A stretch of 11,507 bases of DNA from Bdellovibrio sp. CG10_big_fil_rev_8_21_14_0_10_47_8 (GTDB lineage Bacteria; Bdellovibrionota; Bdellovibrionia; Bdellovibrionales; Bdellovibrionaceae): assembly GCA_002773975.1 (NCBI GenBank), contig PEZR01000070.1:1067-12573 (forward strand). The letters are read 5' to 3'. Below the pieces are notes generated by a model that was given only the letters and a program-made list of their open reading frames with translations, did no database searches and was not told the origin of the DNA. The translations under genes were made by a program, and so were the position numbers. Positions 7,264 to 11,507 of this stretch are shown one piece after another. The first letter of the stretch is position 1. Each line of letters begins with the position of its first letter.

Positions 7264-9458
7264 TGGATGTCTCCTCCTTCAGAGCGGATCGAATGGCTGT
7301 CTAGTTGACCCAGAATTCTGGGTGTTAAGAAAATCAACAACTCATTTTTGGCACTGGTTGTTTTTTGATTTTTAAAAAGCCAACCAAGAATGGGCACATC
7401 TGCTATCCAGGGAACTCGGTCTTCACCTTTAGTCTGATCGGATTGATAGATTCCGCCGATCACTGCAGTCTGACCATTTTTGACCATGACTTTGGTTTTC
7501 GCTGCCCTTGAATTTACCGACTGCGCTCCCGACTTAAGATCAGCTACACCTCCAAGAAAGTCTCTGGAGACATCGACCGCCATAATAACGGCACCGTCAT
7601 TGGTGATTTGCGGCGTAACAAGCAGCTTTAGCTTCACTGCCTTATAGGTCACTGATCGTGTCAGGGCTCCGCTATTGGCGGTTTCGGTAACAATGGGAAC
7701 CTCTGTTGACTGACTGATTTCAGCAGTTTCATTGTGCATGGTTACAACTCGAGGGGAGGACAGTACTTTGGCAGCGCTTTGAGTTTCATAGAGCGCCAGC
7801 TGGGCATTCAGGTCTCCCAAAACATCCAAGGTTCCCATATTGAAATTCATATTGAAAGACTTGGCTCCAAAACTTCCCGGTGTGACCGCGAAGCTACTGG
7901 ATCCACGAACTCCGTTGCCCATGTCAAAGGCTTGTCCTGAGGAGCTCCAGTTGATCCCCAGTTGTCGCTGGAAGGTGTCGGAGGCTTCGACCACTTTTCC
8001 TTCGATCAAAACTTGAGGAGGAGGTACGTCGATGCTTTTAATCAGCTTCATTACCCGCTCAATATTTTCATCCAAATCTGAGATCACTACAGCGCTCGTT
8101 CGCGTGTCGCCAATCACCGTTCCTCGTGGTGTGCTCAGAAAGGGTTTAATCTGGGCGACGATTTCGTCCACTTTTGCATAGCTGATGGGAATCATTCGAA
8201 CTCGCAAAGGAATCAAAGCTTTTTTGGCCTGCGCCATCTTTACGGACTCATCTTCTTCTGCTTTGATATCTGCAATAGGAGCAATTCTCAGAACGCTTCC
8301 AGCCCTGGTGTACCCCAGGCCTTTTGCCCTCATGATCACCACCAAAGCTTGATCCCAGGGAACCTGACGTAACTTCAGACTGACGGAGCCCTTAACCCCA
8401 TCCGCCAATACCAAGTTCACACCGCTTTCATCGCTGATGAATTTGATGGCTTCTCTGATATCCATGTCAGACGTTTCCAGATTGATTTTTTTACCGTAAA
8501 ATTTGGTGTTCCCAGACAGAAATTCTTCTAAAGACAGACTCGAGAGAATATTTGGGTTGGCCTCCATCGGCGTTTCTACCTGTTCAACCTCTGGCTCAGT
8601 CTCTGCGACGGTTTCCACAGCAGGAGCCTCTCCACCTTCAACGATCAGAAGGGAATTCCCTTCGACCTGAACCACAGGCGCGGCTGCGCCTTCACGTAGT
8701 TGCACCACGATCCGAGCTGTTGTTGAACCCTTATTTTGATAGGCATCCACAGAGCCAATTCCACCCTTCATATCTCGGGTGTTGAAAGGGCGTTTTAATT
8801 TGGCCGGCAGTATGGCCTCGGGAATTTCAATGATGAACTGGTTGTTCTCTTCATTCATTCTGGTTTCATAATTCATCGGTCCATTGGCTTCCACGACCAG
8901 AGTTCCACCATTGTCATTGGCTTTGTATTTCATATTTTTGATACGAACAGCCTGTGCAGAGGGGGCTTCCTCGACAGGGGGTGCTTCCGCCTGAATGGGC
9001 GGGGGAGCTGGAGTCTCCTCAGGCAGCAAGGTCTCGGCCTGGACAGGCGCCGGGGCCTCTTGAATTTCTGGTGGCGGTGGTTCGACCGCAACAGGCTCCT
9101 CTTGCAGCTCCTCCTGCATAGGAGGAGCTGGCTCAACCGCGACATCAGCAGGAGGCGCTACTTCGGGCTGATCGGCTTCGAATTCTGAAAACTCGTCTCC
9201 ACCACCAACGCCCTCGCCGACCGCTTGATCAGAAAACCCCGCATCAGGAGCCCCCTCTGCGGCGTTGAGTTCATTGTCCAGAGTCTCATCAGAAGTTGCA
9301 GCCTCGGTTCCATCACCCGTCTCTGTATCTGCAGTTTGATCGGAACTTTCGTAACCCTGCTCTGCACTGTCCGCGCTGTCATTGCTGGATGTCGATGCGC
9401 AATGAACCATTGCCATGGACATGGAAAGTACCAACATCAGCCTTAAGAATCCTTTCAT
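7260..9458 (-). CDS. pilQ: Type IV pilus secretin PilQ
   Basis: This encodes 732 aa forming the outer-membrane ring through which the pilus passes. An N-terminal export signal (1-20) is followed by a long acidic, Pro- and Ala-rich linker (about 22-168). Then come one AMIN domain (about 170-277, peptidoglycan binding), a second linker, the N0 domain (about 323-398, INLETSDMDIREAIKFIS), a secretin N1 domain (about 415-490) and the secretin core to about 717, with VPILGWLFK near 688-696 and LLIFLTPRIL at the end. The ATG has AAGGGGG upstream and lies 9 nt after the pilP stop. The signal ends in VHC at residue 20, a poor lipobox, so lipidation is possible but uncertain. It is the last core gene of the operon. 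Confidence 0.97.
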   Translation of the reverse strand: MKGFLRLMLVLSMSMAMVHCASTSSNDSADSAEQGYESSDQTADTETGDGTEAATSDETLDNELNAAEGAPDAGFSDQAVGEGVGGGDEFSEFEADQPEVAPPADVAVEPAPPMQEELQEEPVAVEPPPPEIQEAPAPVQAETLLPEETPAPPPIQAEAPPVEEAPSAQAVRIKNMKYKANDNGGTLVVEANGPMNYETRMNEENNQFIIEIPEAILPAKLKRPFNTRDMKGGIGSVDAYQNKGSTTARIVVQLREGAAAPVVQVEGNSLLIVEGGEAPAVETVAETEPEVEQVETPMEANPNILSSLSLEEFLSGNTKFYGKKINLETSDMDIREAIKFISDESGVNLVLADGVKGSVSLKLRQVPWDQALVVIMRAKGLGYTRAGSVLRIAPIADIKAEEDESVKMAQAKKALIPLRVRMIPISYAKVDEIVAQIKPFLSTPRGTVIGDTRTSAVVISDLDENIERVMKLIKSIDVPPPQVLIEGKVVEASDTFQRQLGINWSSSGQAFDMGNGVRGSSSFAVTPGSFGAKSFNMNFNMGTLDVLGDLNAQLALYETQSAAKVLSSPRVVTMHNETAEISQSTEVPIVTETANSGALTRSVTYKAVKLKLLVTPQITNDGAVIMAVDVSRDFLGGVADLKSGAQSVNSRAAKTKVMVKNGQTAVIGGIYQSDQTKGEDRVPWIADVPILGWLFKNQKTTSAKNELLIFLTPRILGQLDSHSIRSEGGDIQ

Positions 9459-9467
9459 GGGGCCCCC

Positions 9468-10118
9468 TTATTGATTCAGTAACATCACTCGTGTGCTCGC
9501 TGTCTGCAAACCGCCTTCCGTAGCGATCGGCTCGACAATCAATAGAGCGCCCTCACGAATGACCGACACAAAACCATTATTTCTACCAATTTTTGAATTC
9601 TTACGAACAACATACAGTTTCCCGTTGGGATCTCGGACCATGGCCTTGGGATTTTTCACTCCCCAGACAATGCCGACGACTTTAATTTGAGCGAGGTCAA
9701 ACATCTGCAAAGGCTCCGCAGCCACTGGAATTGGCGCTGGCTCACCCGAATTCACGTCAAGAACAGGAGCGGCACCCTGCTGAGAGAACGGGAGAAAGGG
9801 ATCTCGTCGCCCCGAGGGATCATAAGTGTACCCCTCCACATTTGAAACCTGTGGCAAGGGCTCCTCTTGGGGAGCTAGTTCCTCTGATGGCAGATTCTCT
9901 GGCGCGGGAGCCTGCGCTTCCGGCGACGGAGTCGGAGCTGCCGCCTCTGGAGTATCCGCGGCAGGATCCAATTGAGGCGATGGAGGCCCTGGCTCTGCGG
10001 CGGGGGGAGGCGTTTGAGATCTTGCTCTGCCAGACAAAGAAGCACTGAACCAGACAGCTGAGAAAACTCCGACAGTCATTAGGCAAATATAAAAAAGACG
10101 AATGAAAAATCCTCTCAT
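9468..10118 (-). CDS. pilP: Type IV pilus assembly protein PilP
   Basis: This encodes 216 aa. PilP bridges the inner-membrane PilN/PilO pair to the PilQ secretin in the periplasm. Residues about 5-28 form a membrane segment without a lipobox, followed by a Pro/Ala-rich linker (35-93), the conserved DPSGRRDPF motif (100-108), and the C-terminal beta domain (about 137-216) with FDLAQIKVVGIVWG and KAMVRDPNGK. Many characterised PilP proteins are lipoproteins; this one appears to be anchored by its N-terminal helix instead. Its ATG overlaps the pilO stop in ATGA, and AAGGGG lies 8 nt upstream of the start. The family assignment rests on the C-terminal domain and on the gene order. Confidence 0.94.
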   Translation of the reverse strand: MRGFFIRLFYICLMTVGVFSAVWFSASLSGRARSQTPPPAAEPGPPSPQLDPAADTPEAAAPTPSPEAQAPAPENLPSEELAPQEEPLPQVSNVEGYTYDPSGRRDPFLPFSQQGAAPVLDVNSGEPAPIPVAAEPLQMFDLAQIKVVGIVWGVKNPKAMVRDPNGKLYVVRKNSKIGRNNGFVSVIREGALLIVEPIATEGGLQTASTRVMLLNQ

Positions 10119-10723
10119 CTCTTTTTCCCCTTCGTGGTGACCGGTGGGGTTTCGCCAATGAATCGATAGCTGACGATTTGCCCAAGAAAAGTCAGAGTAT
10201 GGCCCGAGTTCTTTTTCGTCGCGGGCGGAGTCTGAATCGTGAATGTTTTCACACGCATGATTCTTTCTAAACTTGCCAGGTGATAGAGAAACATCGCCAC
10301 CTGGGAGTAATTGCCCTCCATCGTTACCTGCAGAGGGATTTCCTCGTAAAACGAGTAATTCACGACGGGACGGGGCTCCTTGGATTTCATCGAAAGACCC
10401 GAAACCCGGGCCGTAGTGTCCACCGCACGAATGATGTCCGCCATCTGCAGATCTGTTGGAATGGCCTGAGAAACCATTCGAAATTGATCACTGAGAGCTC
10501 CGACCGCTGCGCGCACCTGTTCCACTTCTTTCAGTGCAGCATCGGCCTCTTTTGCCTTGGACTCTTCGACCTGAATGTCTTTTTGCACTTTATCGATATT
10601 GACCTGAATTGAAGATCCATCATTGAATCCAAAGAAGTAATAGATCACACCGGCGATCACGCTAAAGACCAAAGCTCGCTGAAAGTTAAAAGATGCTAGA
10701 CGAATTATGATCGAGCTAATCAT
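10115..10723 (-). CDS. pilO: Type IV pilus inner-membrane protein PilO
   Basis: This encodes 202 aa from the ATG at 10723. A TTG or similar start further upstream (10771) would add 16 residues overlapping pilN, but 10723 has GGAGGTGA just before it and overlaps the pilN stop in ATGA, like its neighbours. One membrane helix (about 16-32) is followed by a periplasmic coiled coil (about 38-82, rich in Lys, Glu and Ala) and a ferredoxin-like fold (about 95-190) with IPLQVTMEGNYSQVAMFLYH, the typical PilO pattern. PilO pairs with PilN as a heterodimer in the alignment complex linking the cytoplasmic PilM to PilP. Confidence 0.95.
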   Translation of the reverse strand: MISSIIIRLASFNFQRALVFSVIAGVIYYFFGFNDGSSIQVNIDKVQKDIQVEESKAKEADAALKEVEQVRAAVGALSDQFRMVSQAIPTDLQMADIIRAVDTTARVSGLSMKSKEPRPVVNYSFYEEIPLQVTMEGNYSQVAMFLYHLASLERIMRVKTFTIQTPPATKKNSGHTLTFLGQIVSYRFIGETPPVTTKGKKR

Positions 10724-11337
10724 CGCCTCACCTCCGCCGGATTTTGACCCACCGGAATATCCAGCGCGCAACTAACCTCAAATTTTTTGACTACACCACC
10801 ATCGTAGGTCGCTTCGACTGAACGAATCAGATTGACCTCTTTGAGAAAAATACTCCGAGAAAGACTTTCCATAAAAGACGACAGCTCCAAATCAGCAGTC
10901 GTCATGCCCTCGATGGAAAGGCGTCCCGGTTGAAAATCAATTTTTGTGAGCCAAACCTTCTCGGGAATATCTCTTTGAAGTCCATCGAGAATTTTGACCT
11001 CTCGAGATCTTTCTTTGCGGAGTCCTTCCAAAGTATCAATCTGCTTTTGAAGGTGAGCCTGGTCTTCTTTAAACTTTTTAATTTCTGACACTGCACCCTT
11101 GGCCTGTTCGTTTTTCTGAATCAAGGACTGCAGAACATTCTTTTTTGAATTCAGTTTACTCTTCAGCTCGGGGATCATCTGGAACTCATAGGCATACATT
11201 GCCATGGGGATCATCAGAATGATCAAAAGACGCAGAAGACCCTGTTTTCGAATCTCGGCCTCGTTGACGGCTCCATCAAAGCTGGATCCCAAGGCCGAGG
11301 AAACATGAGCCCCGCGGGCCAGATTGATCTTGATCAT
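10720..11337 (-). CDS. pilN: Type IV pilus inner-membrane protein PilN
   Basis: This encodes 205 aa. The N terminus MIKINLA is the cytoplasmic tail characteristic of PilN, which docks in a groove on PilM. A membrane helix (about 34-51) follows, then a long coiled coil (about 55-112) and a ferredoxin-like domain (about 120-200, with VWLTKIDFQPGRLSIEG and SSFMESLSRS). The ATG at 11335-11337 is preferred over an in-frame TTG immediately before it, because it gives the conserved start; its A is shared with the pilM stop codon. AGGCAGGGG lies just upstream. It continues the tight pilM-N-O-P-Q order. Confidence 0.95.
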   Translation of the reverse strand: MIKINLARGAHVSSALGSSFDGAVNEAEIRKQGLLRLLIILMIPMAMYAYEFQMIPELKSKLNSKKNVLQSLIQKNEQAKGAVSEIKKFKEDQAHLQKQIDTLEGLRKERSREVKILDGLQRDIPEKVWLTKIDFQPGRLSIEGMTTADLELSSFMESLSRSIFLKEVNLIRSVEATYDGGVVKKFEVSCALDIPVGQNPAEVRR

Positions 11338-11507
11338 CAATCCCCTGCCTTTCTGAGTCCAAGCCCCATGGCCACTGACGCAAAAGGAGTAATCTGCTGT
11401 AGGTACTGAGGACTCAAGCCTTTGGAAACTTTCACACGCTGAAAGGGATTCATCATTTCCAAGGGAACTTGGGAGGCTTTCATAATTTGCTCAGGAAGCC
11501 CCGGAAT
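11337..11507 (-). CDS. pilM: Type IV pilus protein PilM, C-terminal end (partial)
   Basis: Only the last 56 codons are in the window; the gene continues past the right edge. The reading ends FASVAMGLGLRKAGD, then TGA at 11337-11339. The closing pattern (A-x-A/V-x-GLGLR) is the typical end of PilM, the actin-like cytoplasmic ATP-binding protein that binds the PilN tail. An earlier stretch NPFQRVKVS also resembles the end of the PilM family. The stop overlaps the pilN start by one base, and the fixed gene order supports the call. Confidence 0.92.
   Translation of the reverse strand: MPGLPEQIMKASQVPLEMMNPFQRVKVSKGLSPQYLQQITPFASVAMGLGLRKAGD

Noticed and set aside
8930..9145. Repetitive Pro/Ala/Glu-coding stretch considered as a DNA repeat array
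   Set aside because: The repeats are irregular at the DNA level and are explained by the low-complexity linker of PilQ.
10724..10771. Longer pilO with 16 extra N-terminal residues
   Set aside because: The ATG at 10723 has a strong ribosome binding site and the same ATGA overlap as the neighbouring genes; the extension would lie inside pilN.

Overview
The window looks like chromosomal DNA from a member of the Bdellovibrionota (Bdellovibrio and relatives). The 16S rRNA gene carries variable-region wording I associate with Bdellovibrio, for example the stretch around 2190-2260 and the helix around 2590-2620. The protein genes also fit: GGAGG-type ribosome binding sites matching the CCTCC anti-SD of the 16S, a mid-range GC content, and a pilM-pilN-pilO-pilP-pilQ cluster as in those predatory bacteria. 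The assignment is from memory of the families, not from a search.

Positions 1-3118, all on the minus strand, hold an rRNA operon. In transcription order it contains a tRNA-Ala(UGC) gene with its own possible promoter, an AT-rich stretch with a good rRNA-type promoter, a leader with boxA and an RNase III-type stem arm, 16S rRNA, a trailer with two UUCG-capped hairpins and the other stem arm, tRNA-Ile(GAU), a second boxA, and the first third of 23S rRNA, which runs off the left edge. The unusual point is that tRNA-Ala sits upstream of 16S instead of beside tRNA-Ile in the spacer.

Positions 3264-5219 hold three genes of less certain role: a minus-strand hypothetical protein with a TTG start, then divergently a small single-domain cupin and a secreted, probably outer-membrane, beta-rich protein that may be co-transcribed with the cupin.

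Positions 5354-11507, all minus, hold a compact type IV pilus assembly operon: the 3' end of pilM, then pilN, pilO, pilP, pilQ and a small lipoprotein gene, followed after 56 nt by rarA. PilM, PilN, PilO and PilP should form the inner-membrane alignment complex that connects to the PilQ secretin. The lipoprotein start overlaps the pilQ stop, so it is probably made in step with the secretin. RarA (replication-associated AAA+ ATPase) is functionally unrelated and probably receives read-through transcription.

I see no transposons, CRISPR arrays, phage genes or defence genes. The most interesting items are the lipoprotein coupled to pilQ, the displaced tRNA-Ala, and the shared leader/trailer pairing sequences of the rRNA operon.
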